From: Knoellia sp. Soil729
GTDB lineage: Bacteria > Actinomycetota > Actinomycetes > Actinomycetales > Dermatophilaceae
Direction: 5' to 3'
Assembly (NCBI RefSeq): GCF_001427985.1
Contig: NZ_LMSA01000006.1
Location: 62,001 to 126,000, forward strand
DNA: 64,000 bases
Shown piece after piece: positions 34,407-43,275 of the stretch (the stretch's first letter is position 1; each line of letters opens with the position of its first letter). Position numbers and translations under genes: made by a program. The notes below the pieces were generated by a model. It did not search any database, had not been told where the DNA came from, and was given only the letters and a program-made list of their open reading frames with translations.

Positions 34407-35885
34407 GTGCCCCCCCGCGACGATGCCTTCGAGGACGACCTCGACGACGACCTGGACGATGCCGACGGTCGCGAGGACACGGGCCGGTTCTTCGGGCTCA
34501 CCGCACTGAGCACGCTCATCCCCGGTGCCGGGCTCCTGCCGACCCGTCGTCGCGGTTACGGACTGGCGCTGCTGCTCGCGGCACTGCTCGTCGGGGCCCT
34601 CGCCCTGTTCTACCTCTGGCGCAAGGGCCTCGTCGCCGGCGCGCTGGACCTCGCCGTGCGGCCGCGCGTCCTCGTGGGCCTCATCGTCGCGACGGTGGCG
34701 GTGGCCCTGGTGTGGTGCATCGGGATCGTGCTCACCGCCCGCGAGACCGCCCCGCGCGGTCCGGGCAGGGAGTGGAGGGTGGCCTTCGCCGCACTGTGCT
34801 GCCTGCTCGTCGTCGCCCCGGCAGCCACTGCCGTGCGCTACCTGAGCATCCAGCACGGCGTCATCCGGGTCCTCACCAACGACAGTGACGAGGCCACCGC
34901 CAACGCGTGGGCGGACAAGCCACGGGTCAACGTGCTGCTCCTCGGCTCGGACGCCGGCAAGGACCGGGTCGGGGTGCGCACCGACTCGATGATGGTGGCC
35001 AGCATCGACACGAAGACGGGCAACACCGTCCTCTTCGGCCTCCCTCGCAACCTCGAGAAGGTGCCGATCCCCTCGTCCAACCCCCTGTCGAAGCTCTATC
35101 CCAACGGCTACGACTGCGGCGACGAGTGCCTGCTCAACGGTGTGTGGACCCTGGCCACGGAGCACCCCGACCTCTTCCCGGGTGACACCAACCCGGGGCT
35201 GAGGACGACCCGTGACGTCATCGCCGAGATCCTCGGCCTCGACATCGACCGCAGCCTCGTCGTCGACCTGCGCGGCTTCCAGGCACTCGTCAACGCCATG
35301 GGCGGGGTCGACATCAACGTCAAGGAACGGGTCTGCGTCCGCTGCCACCTCGTCAACGGCCGCACCGAGTTCACCACCGACAAGGAGGAGTGGATCGAGC
35401 CCGGACTGCAGCACCTCGACGGGTTCCACGCCCTCTGGTACGCCCGGTCGCGCGCGGGGAGCGACGACTTCAGCCGCATGCGTCGCCAGCGCTGCGTCAC
35501 GGGGGCGATCCTCGACCAGGCCAACCCCACCGAGCTGTTGCGCAACTACCCGGCGCTGGCCAAGGTGGTCAAGGACAACGTCACCGTCGACATCCCGACG
35601 TCCGAGCTGCCCGCGTGGGCGCAGCTGATCGGCACCGTGCAGTCGACGGGGTCGATCCGCAGCCTGCCGATCACCAACAAGGTCGTCCGCGTCGGCAACC
35701 CCGACTACGACAAGATCCGCAGCCTCGTCCAGGCGGCGATCACGCCCCGGCCGGCGACGCCCAAGCCGAAGCCGACCACCGCGAGCCCCACAGCGAGTGC
35801 GACGCCCACCACGACGACGCCGAGCAGCAGCCCGAGTCCCAGTGAGCCGACCGACGAGGTTGAGGACCTGGCCGCCACCTGCTGA
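34407..35885 (+). CDS. LytR-CpsA-Psr (LCP) family cell-wall glycopolymer ligase
   Basis: The 492-residue protein attaches glycopolymers to peptidoglycan. It has an acidic cytoplasmic start, three or four membrane helices (to about residue 150), then an LCP domain: NVLLLGSDAG near 173, RTDSMMVASID near 192, LPRN near 213, and the arginine-rich ARSRAGSDDFSRMRRQR near 350 that binds the lipid phosphate. The C-terminus is a Pro/Thr/Ser tail. Multi-helix N-termini are common in actinobacterial LCP proteins. Acceptor and donor are unknown. Confidence 0.9.
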   Translation: MPPRDDAFEDDLDDDLDDADGREDTGRFFGLTALSTLIPGAGLLPTRRRGYGLALLLAALLVGALALFYLWRKGLVAGALDLAVRPRVLVGLIVATVAVALVWCIGIVLTARETAPRGPGREWRVAFAALCCLLVVAPAATAVRYLSIQHGVIRVLTNDSDEATANAWADKPRVNVLLLGSDAGKDRVGVRTDSMMVASIDTKTGNTVLFGLPRNLEKVPIPSSNPLSKLYPNGYDCGDECLLNGVWTLATEHPDLFPGDTNPGLRTTRDVIAEILGLDIDRSLVVDLRGFQALVNAMGGVDINVKERVCVRCHLVNGRTEFTTDKEEWIEPGLQHLDGFHALWYARSRAGSDDFSRMRRQRCVTGAILDQANPTELLRNYPALAKVVKDNVTVDIPTSELPAWAQLIGTVQSTGSIRSLPITNKVVRVGNPDYDKIRSLVQAAITPRPATPKPKPTTASPTASATPTTTTPSSSPSPSEPTDEVEDLAATC

Positions 35886-35902
35886 CTCGGCACGTCCCCA
35901 GA

Positions 35903-35923
35903 GTTGAGCGGAATCAACTCAAC
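35903..35923. promoter_or_regulatory. HAIR box (HspR operator) upstream of clpB
   Basis: GTTGAGC-N7-ACTCAAC matches the HspR consensus CTTGAGT-N7-ACTCAAG with three mismatches, all at arm ends, and keeps the 7-base spacer. It lies 58 bases before the clpB start. Confidence 0.8.
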
Positions 35924-35981
35924 TCCGTGCTCGTTGGACCTCATGAAGAGTGTTGCCACGACCCCTGAGGAGACCGCCCAG

Positions 35982-38552
35982 ATGGAACTCACCCCGACGA
36001 CCCGGGTTGCCGAGGCCCTTGCGCTGGCTCAGCGGACCGCGCAGAGCGCGGGGAACCCCGAGATCACGCCCGACCACCTCGTCCTCGCGCTGACCGAGCA
36101 GGAGGACACCTCGACCCCGGCGCTGCTCGAGGCTGCCGGCACCTCTGCCGCGGCCGTCACCGCCGCGGCGCGCTCCGCGCTGTCCCGTATGCCGGTGAGC
36201 TCCGGTCCCAGCGCGGCCACCCCGTCCCTCAGCCAGGCGGCTCTGGGGGTGCTCCAGCACGCGAGCACCCTGATGTCCGCCAAGGGCGACACCCACCTCG
36301 CAACAGACCTGCTCGTCCTCGCCCTCGTCGAGAGGGGCGCGCTGCCCGGTGTCGACCGGTCCACCGCCGGGGGGGTCGAGGCACGCATCGACGAGCTGCG
36401 AGCCGGTCGCAAGGTGACGTCCGAGGCCCAGGAGAGCGGCAGTGAGGCGCTCGAGAAGTACGGCACCGACCTCACCGCCGAGGCGCGTGACGGCAAGCTC
36501 GACCCGGTCATCGGGCGTGACTCCGAGATCCGGCGCGTCGTCCAGGTGCTTTCGCGCCGCACCAAGAACAACCCCGTGCTCATCGGCGACCCCGGTGTCG
36601 GCAAGACGGCCGTCGTCGAGGGCCTGGCCCAGCGCATGGTCGACGGTGATGTCCCCGAGTCGTTGCGGGACAAGCGACTCATCAGTCTCGACCTCGGCGC
36701 GATGGTCGCCGGTGCGAAGTACCGCGGGGAGTTCGAGGAGCGGCTCAAGGCCGTCCTCGAGGAGATCAAGGCGAGCAACGGCCAGATCGTCACCTTCATC
36801 GACGAGCTGCACACCGTGGTCGGGGCCGGCGCGACCGGCGACTCCGCGATGGACGCCGGCAACATGCTCAAGCCCATGCTCGCTCGTGGGGAGCTGCGCC
36901 TCGTCGGGGCCACGACCCTCGACGAGTTCCGCGAGCACATCGAGAAGGACCCGGCCCTGGAGCGTCGCTTCCAGCAGGTCTTCGTCGGTGAGCCCTCGGT
37001 GGAGGACACCATTGCGATCCTGCGCGGGCTCAAGGAGCGCTACGAGGGCCACCACAAGGTCGAGATCGAGGACGCCGCCCTGGTGGCGGCTGCCTCACTG
37101 TCCGACCGCTACATCACCGGCCGCCAGCTGCCGGACAAGGCGATCGACCTCGTCGACGAGGCTGCGTCCCGGCTGCGCATGGAGATCGACTCCAGCCCGG
37201 TCGAGATCGACGAGCTGCGTCGCGCCGTCGACCGGCTCAAGATGGAGGAGCTGCACCTCGAGCGTGAGACCGACGACGCCTCGATCGAACGGCTGGCGCG
37301 ACTGCGCGAGGACCTCGCCGACAAGACGGAGGAGCTCGCGGCCCTCAATGCCCGGTGGGACGCGGAGAAGTCCGGCCTCAACCGGGTCGGTGACCTCAAG
37401 GCCCAGGTCGACGAGGCCCGTACGCGTGCCGACCGCCTCCAGCGTGACGGGGACTACGAGGGCGCCTCGCGCCTGCTGTACGGCGAGATCCCCGAGCTCG
37501 AGAAGCAGCTCGCGGCCGCGAACGCCGCCGCGGAGGCCGACACCGGCTCGGGCTCCGACCTCATGGTCAAGGAGCGCGTCGGTGCCGACGACATCGCCGA
37601 GGTCATCTCTGCCTGGACCGGAATCCCCGCCGGGCGACTGCTGCAGGGCGAGACCGAGAAGCTGCTGTCGATGGAGTCGATCATCGGCTCCCGCCTCATC
37701 GGCCAGTCCAGCGCGGTCGAGGCCGTGTCCGACGCGGTGCGGCGCAGCCGTGCCGGCATCGCCGACCCCGACCGGCCCACGGGCAGCTTCCTCTTCCTCG
37801 GCCCGACCGGCGTGGGCAAGACCGAGCTCGCCAAGTCGCTGGCCGACTTCCTCTTCGACGACGAGCGGGCCATGGTCCGCATCGACATGAGTGAGTACTC
37901 CGAGCGGCACGCCGTCGCGCGGCTCATCGGTGCTCCTCCCGGCTACGTCGGGCACGAGGAGGGCGGCCAGCTCACCGAAGCCGTGCGACGCAGGCCCTAC
38001 TCGGTCGTGCTGCTCGACGAGGTCGAGAAGGCCCACCCCGAGACCTTCGACATCCTCCTGCAGGTGCTCGACGACGGCCGGCTCACCGACGGTCAGGGCC
38101 GCACGGTCGACTTCCGCAACGTCATCCTCGTGATGACGAGCAACCTCGGCAGCCAGTTCCTCATCGACCCCACGCTGGACCCCGAGGCCAAGCGCGACGC
38201 GGTGATGGCTGCCGTGCGCACCGCGTTCAAGCCGGAGTTCCTCAACCGTCTCGACGAGGTCGTCATCTTCGACCCGCTGACCCGCGACGAGCTCACCCAC
38301 ATCGTCGAGCTCCAGGTGCGTGCCCTGGGCGCGCGCCTCAAGGACCGTCGCATCGAGCTCGAGGTGACCGAAGCGGCCCGCGAGTGGCTGGCGGACACCG
38401 GATACGACCCGGCATACGGTGCACGTCCGCTGCGTCGGCTCGTCCAGAAGGAGATCGGCGACCGGCTGGCCCGAGCCCTGCTCGCCGGCGAGGTGCGCGA
38501 CGGACAGAGCGTCACCGTGGACCGCGGTGACGACGGGCTCACGCTGCACTGA
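35982..38552 (+). CDS. clpB: ClpB disaggregase
   Basis: The 856-residue Hsp100 ATPase extracts proteins from aggregates with DnaK. It has the N domain ([14 protein letters not shown]), a first AAA domain (Walker A GDPGVGKT near residue 204), the coiled-coil middle domain (about 400-520), and a second AAA domain (Walker A GPTGVGKT near 607, sensor-type MTSNLGSQ near 717). I chose ATG 35982, with GAGGAG upstream, because it matches the usual ClpB N-terminus; ATG 35943 is also in frame. The HAIR box upstream puts it in the HspR regulon. Confidence 0.96.
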   Translation: MELTPTTRVAEALALAQRTAQSAGNPEITPDHLVLALTEQEDTSTPALLEAAGTSAAAVTAAARSALSRMPVSSGPSAATPSLSQAALGVLQHASTLMSAKGDTHLATDLLVLALVERGALPGVDRSTAGGVEARIDELRAGRKVTSEAQESGSEALEKYGTDLTAEARDGKLDPVIGRDSEIRRVVQVLSRRTKNNPVLIGDPGVGKTAVVEGLAQRMVDGDVPESLRDKRLISLDLGAMVAGAKYRGEFEERLKAVLEEIKASNGQIVTFIDELHTVVGAGATGDSAMDAGNMLKPMLARGELRLVGATTLDEFREHIEKDPALERRFQQVFVGEPSVEDTIAILRGLKERYEGHHKVEIEDAALVAAASLSDRYITGRQLPDKAIDLVDEAASRLRMEIDSSPVEIDELRRAVDRLKMEELHLERETDDASIERLARLREDLADKTEELAALNARWDAEKSGLNRVGDLKAQVDEARTRADRLQRDGDYEGASRLLYGEIPELEKQLAAANAAAEADTGSGSDLMVKERVGADDIAEVISAWTGIPAGRLLQGETEKLLSMESIIGSRLIGQSSAVEAVSDAVRRSRAGIADPDRPTGSFLFLGPTGVGKTELAKSLADFLFDDERAMVRIDMSEYSERHAVARLIGAPPGYVGHEEGGQLTEAVRRRPYSVVLLDEVEKAHPETFDILLQVLDDGRLTDGQGRTVDFRNVILVMTSNLGSQFLIDPTLDPEAKRDAVMAAVRTAFKPEFLNRLDEVVIFDPLTRDELTHIVELQVRALGARLKDRRIELEVTEAAREWLADTGYDPAYGARPLRRLVQKEIGDRLARALLAGEVRDGQSVTVDRGDDGLTLH

Positions 38553-38571
38553 GGGCAGGGCGACCGGCCAG

Positions 38572-38577
38572 TAGGGT
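38572..38577 (+). promoter_or_regulatory. -10 box for a leaderless lipoprotein mRNA
   Basis: TAGGGT ends 7 bases before the ATG at 38585, identical in sequence and spacing to the box before pyrE. Confidence 0.55.
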
Positions 38578-38584
38578 GTGCGTC

Positions 38585-39280
38585 ATGCGACGACGTGCCC
38601 TGCTGGCCAGCTCCGTCACCGTGGCCGCCGTCCTGCTCACCGGTTGCTCCGGGAGCGACGAACCCGTGGCCACGACGAGCCCCAAGGACGCGCTCGCCGC
38701 GGCCAAGAAGACGTTCGACGAGGCCAAGTTCGTGGGCCTCACCCTGTCGAGCAAGGATGTCCCCCAGACCGAGAACGGCGTCACCGGCGCCGTGGGCACG
38801 GGCGCGATCAGCGCCACCGAGCCGAAGTTCAAGGGCAGCGTCACCGCGACGATCAAGGGTGTCAGTGGCTCGGCCGAGGTCATCACGATCGGCGACGAGG
38901 CCTTCATGAAGTTCTTCACGCCGACCTACAACCCGGCCGACCTCGCCGATCTCGGCGCGCCGAACCCCTCGAACTTCTTCTCCCCCGACAAGGGCATCTC
39001 CTCGCTCCTCGTCCAGACCGGCAGCCCCGTCGCGGGCGACAAGGTGCGTGACGGCGCCGTCGTGCTCCAGCAGTACACCGGCACCCTGCCCGGCGCGCGC
39101 ATCAAGGAGCTGCTCAACCTCGGTGACGGCACGAGCGAGTTCCAGGTGACCTACGGGATCGCCGACGGGAACAAGCTCCAGCTCGCCACGGTGACCGGCC
39201 CGTTCTTCGCCGGGGCGACCTCGACCTACACGCTGCGCCTCAAGGACTACGGGACCGCGGTTGCGATCACCCGCCCCTAG
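38585..39280 (+). CDS. lprG: LppX/LprG-family lipoprotein
   Basis: The 231-residue protein has a signal with lipobox LTGC near residue 21 and a single LppX_LprAFG-type half-barrel, a fold with a large lipid-binding pocket. In mycobacteria LprG carries triacylated lipids and works with the MFS exporter P55 from one operon. Here an MFS gene overlaps its 3' end by 20 bases, the same order. This organism need not have mycolates, so the cargo may be triacylglycerol or another lipid. The start is ATG 38585, with a -10 box 7 bases before it. Confidence 0.8.
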   Translation: MRRRALLASSVTVAAVLLTGCSGSDEPVATTSPKDALAAAKKTFDEAKFVGLTLSSKDVPQTENGVTGAVGTGAISATEPKFKGSVTATIKGVSGSAEVITIGDEAFMKFFTPTYNPADLADLGAPNPSNFFSPDKGISSLLVQTGSPVAGDKVRDGAVVLQQYTGTLPGARIKELLNLGDGTSEFQVTYGIADGNKLQLATVTGPFFAGATSTYTLRLKDYGTAVAITRP

Positions 39281-40898
39281 GGCGCTGCTCGCGACGGCAT
39301 CCGTCGCGGTCGCGCTCGCGGCGGCCGACACCTACGTCGTCGTCCTCGCACTGACCGACATGATGTCCGGCGTCGGCATCGGGATCGACTCGCTGCAGCG
39401 CGCGACCCCCATCATCTCGGGCTTCCTCCTCGGCTACATTGCCGTGCTGCCACTGATCGGCCGCCTCGCGGACCTGACCGAACGACAACGAGTCCTGCTC
39501 GGCTGCCTCGCCATCTTCGTGGTCGGCTCCGCCATCACCGCGCTCGCGGTCGAGCTGCCGGTGCTCGTCGGCGGCCGCGTCATCCAGGGCATCGGCGGTG
39601 GCGGCCTCGTCCCGGCGACCCTCGCGATCGTCGGGCAGCTCTGGGACAGCGACAACCGAGGAACGCCGTTGGGGGTCGTCGGCGCCGTGCAGGAGCTCGG
39701 TTCCGTCGTGGGTCCGGTGCTCGGCGCGGCCGTCCTCGTCGTCGCTGACTGGCGCGCGATCTTCTGGCTCAACGCGTTGCTCGGTGTCCTGCTCGCCGCC
39801 GCTGTGGTGGTCGTCGGAGGGGGTATGCCGGCCCGCCCGCGTGCGCTTCCCGTTGCCGTATCGCTCGTGGCCGGTGTCGTGGGCTGGCTGGCGCTGGCCG
39901 CGCCGACCTCGCTCGTGACGTCGGTGTCGCTCGGGGTGCCGTTCGTGCCGTTCGGGTCCTCCACCTCGCGGCTGGCGACGCCCGTCGGGGTGACCGCACT
40001 GGTGCTGGCTGTCGTGGCACTCATGATGTGGGTGCACAGCGCCTGGCCGGTGCTGCGCCGGGCCGACCTCCTGGGGGCGCTGCTCCTCGGTGGCTCGCTG
40101 GGCTGCATCGTCCTCACCTTCGCCGCGGCCGACCCGGAGAAGGAGATCGTCGGCCCACTCGGCTTCGCGCTCCTGCCCGCAGCGGCAGTGCTCGCGGGCC
40201 TCTACCTGCTGCACCACCGTCGTGCCGACTCACCACTCGTCCCGCGTGGTCTGCTCGTGGGCCGGACCCGGTGGTCGCTCCTCGTCAGCCTCTGCGTCGG
40301 AGTCGCGCTCGTGGCGGTCGTCGTGGACGTCCCTCTGCTCGCGCGGCTCGTCCACACCGAGAGCGAGACGGTGGCGGCGTTCGTGCTCGTGCGCTTCCTC
40401 GTCGCCGTCCCGGTCGGCGCGCTGGTGGGCGGCTGGTCCCTGCGGTGGCTGGGGGACGGGCTCGTGAGCGGAACCGGACTGGCGCTGGCCACCCTCGGGC
40501 TCGTCATCATGTCGACGTGGGGGCGCGGGTCCCTCGCCGAGGTCAGCTCGACCGTCGTCCTCGCACTCGTCGGTCTCGGGATCGGGCTGGCGCTCGCGCC
40601 CGTCAACAACGCGGCACTGGCCGACGCGCCCGCGGAGGCCCACGGCACGGCCAGTGCCCTCGTCGTCGTCGCCCGGATGATCGGGATGGTCGTCGGGCTG
40701 GCGCTCCTCACGGCCATCGGGCTGCACCAGTACTACTCAGCCGTCGCCGCCCTGCCGGACCAGACCGACGCCCAGAAGCTCCTCGACGCCGCCGTCGTGC
40801 AGGTCGAGTGGGTGTTCCGCGGAGCGGCCGTCGCCGGTGCCCTCGGAGCGGTCAGCTCGGTCACGCTGGGCCTCACCCGACGCCACCGCAGCTCCTGA
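39261..40898 (+). CDS. MFS exporter, P55-like partner of the lipoprotein
   Basis: The 545-residue protein has about 14 membrane helices, as in the DHA2 family and mycobacterial P55. A PLIGRLADLTERQRV loop after helix 2 (near residue 62) is the MFS signature, and GGRVIQGIGGGGL near 100 is like motif C/B regions. The first in-frame start is TTG 39261, inside lprG, implying coupled translation. By analogy with LprG-P55 it may move lipids or drugs across the membrane. Its last 162 bases overlap a convergent gene. Confidence 0.85.
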   Translation: MRSPAPRALLATASVAVALAAADTYVVVLALTDMMSGVGIGIDSLQRATPIISGFLLGYIAVLPLIGRLADLTERQRVLLGCLAIFVVGSAITALAVELPVLVGGRVIQGIGGGGLVPATLAIVGQLWDSDNRGTPLGVVGAVQELGSVVGPVLGAAVLVVADWRAIFWLNALLGVLLAAAVVVVGGGMPARPRALPVAVSLVAGVVGWLALAAPTSLVTSVSLGVPFVPFGSSTSRLATPVGVTALVLAVVALMMWVHSAWPVLRRADLLGALLLGGSLGCIVLTFAAADPEKEIVGPLGFALLPAAAVLAGLYLLHHRRADSPLVPRGLLVGRTRWSLLVSLCVGVALVAVVVDVPLLARLVHTESETVAAFVLVRFLVAVPVGALVGGWSLRWLGDGLVSGTGLALATLGLVIMSTWGRGSLAEVSSTVVLALVGLGIGLALAPVNNAALADAPAEAHGTASALVVVARMIGMVVGLALLTAIGLHQYYSAVAALPDQTDAQKLLDAAVVQVEWVFRGAAVAGALGAVSSVTLGLTRRHRSS

Positions 40899-41387
40899 CC
40901 GCTTCGGCGCCCAACCTGTCAGGGCGACACGAAGGCCTGCCGCCACGGCCGCGCACACCGCGAACATCACCGCGAGCCCGGCGGCTGTGCGCACAGTGAA
41001 CGGGTCGGTGGACGTCAGCGTGAGGTAGACCACCAGAACGGCGAATCCGACGATGACCAGAGCGCCGAGCACTCTCGTCCAGCGGCGTCGGGACGCGGCG
41101 AGCGCCATGCCCACGATGCCCGGCACCATCAGCATGCCAGGCCCGAAGCCGATGACGACTGTCGGCAGCGCAAGCAGGTTCCACCACCGGGAGCGCCGCC
41201 TCGTCCGCAGGTGGTAGGCAGCCGCCATGGAGAGTCCGGAGAAGGCAAAGACGCCGACGATGAATCCGGTTCCGGCCCAGCTGAAGTGCGGGTCCTCGGT
41301 GAGGAGCGCCATGAAGCCACGGGCCACGATGCCGGTCACCGTGCCGAGAACCAGGCCGACGCCCACGTGGCGCAGCAGGGCCCGCAT
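40737..41387 (-). CDS. Membrane protein of unknown function, tail overlapping the convergent MFS gene
   Basis: The 216-residue protein has five predicted membrane helices in residues 1-160 and then a hydrophilic tail of about 55 residues. I recognise no family. ATG 41387 shares a base with the stop of the SodC-like gene (TGATG), strong evidence for coupled expression. The tail is coded opposite the last 162 bases of the MFS gene, a long convergent overlap; the tail sequence itself is low-confidence because it may only reflect lack of an earlier stop. Confidence 0.65.
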   Translation of the reverse strand: MRALLRHVGVGLVLGTVTGIVARGFMALLTEDPHFSWAGTGFIVGVFAFSGLSMAAAYHLRTRRRSRWWNLLALPTVVIGFGPGMLMVPGIVGMALAASRRRWTRVLGALVIVGFAVLVVYLTLTSTDPFTVRTAAGLAVMFAVCAAVAAGLRVALTGWAPKRSGAAVASGEAQRDRADRSEGTGDGRSAEHPLDLHDGGVEELLGVGLVRQGGDG

Positions 41388-41914
41388 CACCACGCCACCG
41401 TCAGGCAGGCGAGGCGATCACCGGCGCCGCCGTTGGCGGGGTTCGTCGGCAGGGCGTGCACGACCACCGACCGTGAGCCGGACTCGGGGACGAACGGAAC
41501 GGTGGTCGTCCCGGTGCCGGTGCCGTCCGCGACGGTGAAGTCCAGCCAGAACTCCGTCCGGTCGCTCACCTCTTTGGGGGCACCGCTGTGCACGTGCGAG
41601 TTGTAGTGGGGTCCGGCCGCCGCTCCGTCACCGGCGATGCACGGGCCCTCGTGGAGGTGCGCCCCGAACGTCTGGCCCTCGGCCGCGGCGCCGATGCCCT
41701 TGACCGTGAGGACTGCGTGGCTGGCGCCGTTGCCGGACTCGACGATCTGGACCCGCGCACGGGCCCCGTCGAAGGGACTCGCCGAGCCGGGTGCGAGGTC
41801 GCGCAGGACTCCGTCTGTGCGGACGAATGGCCCAAGTGCCAGCGCGGGGGTGGCGGTGAGGAGGACGATCGCCGTAGCGGTGGCGGCCGCCCGCTTCTGG
41901 GTGGAGGTGAGCAT
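41387..41914 (-). CDS. sodC: Secreted Cu/Zn superoxide dismutase-like protein with an incomplete zinc site
   Basis: The 175-residue protein has a signal peptide ending near ALALG (residue 27) and a SodC fold. Copper-ligand positions are visible: two histidines in GAHLHEGPC, one in GPHYN and one in SVVVHA; both disulfide cysteines (HEGPC, RLAC) are present. The histidine expected before the zinc aspartate is replaced in EFWLDF by tryptophan, so the zinc site looks degraded. It may be a copper-only dismutase or a copper-binding relative. AGAAGGGA lies upstream of ATG 41914. It is divergent from an ECF sigma gene. Confidence 0.78.
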   Translation of the reverse strand: MLTSTQKRAAATATAIVLLTATPALALGPFVRTDGVLRDLAPGSASPFDGARARVQIVESGNGASHAVLTVKGIGAAAEGQTFGAHLHEGPCIAGDGAAAGPHYNSHVHSGAPKEVSDRTEFWLDFTVADGTGTGTTTVPFVPESGSRSVVVHALPTNPANGGAGDRLACLTVAW

Positions 41915-42059
41915 CAGGGTGTCCCTTCTTCGGAGTCGACGAAGTTTCGACAACGGTGCAGACGCGCCTGTCGCGCTCCCGGGTGACAGCACGAAGACAC
42001 GGAAAAAAGGTGCTCCGGAGCGTCACCCGAACCGGGTCGGCCAGACGTCTGTCAGGGCG

Positions 42060-42593
42060 ATGGAGACCGTTGCCGAGATCGATCTCGAACCGCTCGACGT
42101 CGGGGAGACCGCCCCCGACGTCGTCGAGCTGTTCGCGCAGGAGGCGACGTCCCTGACCCGGCTCGCCCGGTTCTACCTCGACGACCGCACCGCGGCCGAG
42201 GACCTCGTGCAGGAGGCGTTCATCCGGCTCTCGAGAGCATCGGGCCGGATCCGTCGCGGTGGCAACCCGGCGGCATACCTGCGTTCCATCGTCATCAACC
42301 TGGCGCGTGACCACAACCGGCGAGGCCTGGTCTCCCTCCGGCACCGGCCCTCGGCGCTGCCCGACGCACCCTCCGCCGAGGAGGACGCGCACGCCAAGGC
42401 CGAGCGGCAGGAGGTCATCGACGCCCTGCGCTCACTGCCTCGGCGACAGCGGGACTGCGTGACGCTGCGCTACTACCTCGACCTGTCGATCCCCGACATC
42501 GCCGAGACGCTCGGACTGTCGAACAACACCGTCAAGACCCATCTCCAACGCGGGCTCACCAGCCTGGCGGCGATCCTGGAGGCCCACCGATGA
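42060..42593 (+). CDS. ECF-type RNA polymerase sigma factor
   Basis: The 177-residue protein has sigma region 2 (DDRTAAEDLVQEAFIRL near residues 40-56) and region 4 (LSIPDIAETLGLSNNTVKTHLQRGL near 142-166). It is small, like other group 4 sigma factors. The ATG overlaps nothing upstream; the gap to the divergent sodC holds cgggtgac (41980) and its complement (42022), a possible control site. The next gene overlaps its stop by four bases and encodes a membrane protein with a short cytoplasmic N-terminus, a likely anti-sigma factor. Confidence 0.88.
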   Translation: METVAEIDLEPLDVGETAPDVVELFAQEATSLTRLARFYLDDRTAAEDLVQEAFIRLSRASGRIRRGGNPAAYLRSIVINLARDHNRRGLVSLRHRPSALPDAPSAEEDAHAKAERQEVIDALRSLPRRQRDCVTLRYYLDLSIPDIAETLGLSNNTVKTHLQRGLTSLAAILEAHR

Positions 42594-43231
42594 GCAATCT
42601 CGAGGACCGGCTGACCCGTGCCCTGTCCGACTACCCGGTGGAACCCGCTCCCGACCTCTTCGACCGCGTCGTCGAGAGCATCGCAGCCGACCGGCTCCGC
42701 CGTCGCTCGGTGCTCCGGTGGTTGCTCGCCGCTGTCCTCGTCGTCGCCGTGGCCGCCACGGCCGTCCTCACCCTCACGCCCCGAGTGAACGGAACCCTCG
42801 CCATGCCCTGGTGGATCCTCGAAGTCGCCACGAACCTCGTCCTCGTCGGCATGGCCGTGTGGCTCGGACCGTTCATCAAGCGGTTCGGCCGCGCCTACGC
42901 CGCCGACGTCTTCCACGACAACCCGCTCACCGGCAAGAGCTACATCGTCCTCACGGACATCGTCTACTACCTGATCTTCGCCGCCTACATCCTCTTCACC
43001 GTCAAGGTCGCCCCCACGTCGACCTGGGCGGTGGTTCAGCCGGTCACGGACGTCACCGCGGGACAGGTCACCTACGAGCTCATCAGGCTCGGCGGGATCC
43101 TGCTCATCATCGGCATCCTCCACGGGCTCAACATCGTGCTCATGCCGGTGCTCGGCAGGTTGTTCTCGCTGAACCGCCGCCTGCCCGAGCGTGTGGCCGG
43201 AGCGCTCGACGAGGACCGCCTCCGACGCTGA
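42590..43231 (+). CDS. Putative membrane anti-sigma factor
   Basis: The 213-residue protein has a 40-residue N-terminal cytoplasmic part (EDRLTRALSDYPVEPAPDLFDRVVESIA, which resembles the helical start of anti-sigma proteins and has no zinc-binding HxxxCxxC) and four membrane helices. The ATGA overlap with the sigma gene is the main reason for the call. No sensor domain is recognisable outside the membrane, so the signal is unknown; an envelope or redox signal would fit the divergent sodC. Confidence 0.6.
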   Translation: MSNLEDRLTRALSDYPVEPAPDLFDRVVESIAADRLRRRSVLRWLLAAVLVVAVAATAVLTLTPRVNGTLAMPWWILEVATNLVLVGMAVWLGPFIKRFGRAYAADVFHDNPLTGKSYIVLTDIVYYLIFAAYILFTVKVAPTSTWAVVQPVTDVTAGQVTYELIRLGGILLIIGILHGLNIVLMPVLGRLFSLNRRLPERVAGALDEDRLRR

Positions 43232-43263
43232 GCGCTCGCCGAGCGAGAACGGCTCCGTGGCCC

Positions 43264-43269
43264 TAGGTT
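43264..43269 (+). promoter_or_regulatory. -10 box for a leaderless start
   Basis: TAGGTT ends 6 bases before ATG 43276, with no ribosome site in between. Confidence 0.55.
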
Positions 43270-43275
43270 GGGCCC

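Noticed and set aside
33561-35429. A 622-codon minus-strand open frame
   Set aside because: It lies opposite gluconokinase and the LCP gene, which have clear motifs and good starts. Its composition is low in Lys and Ile and shows no domain.
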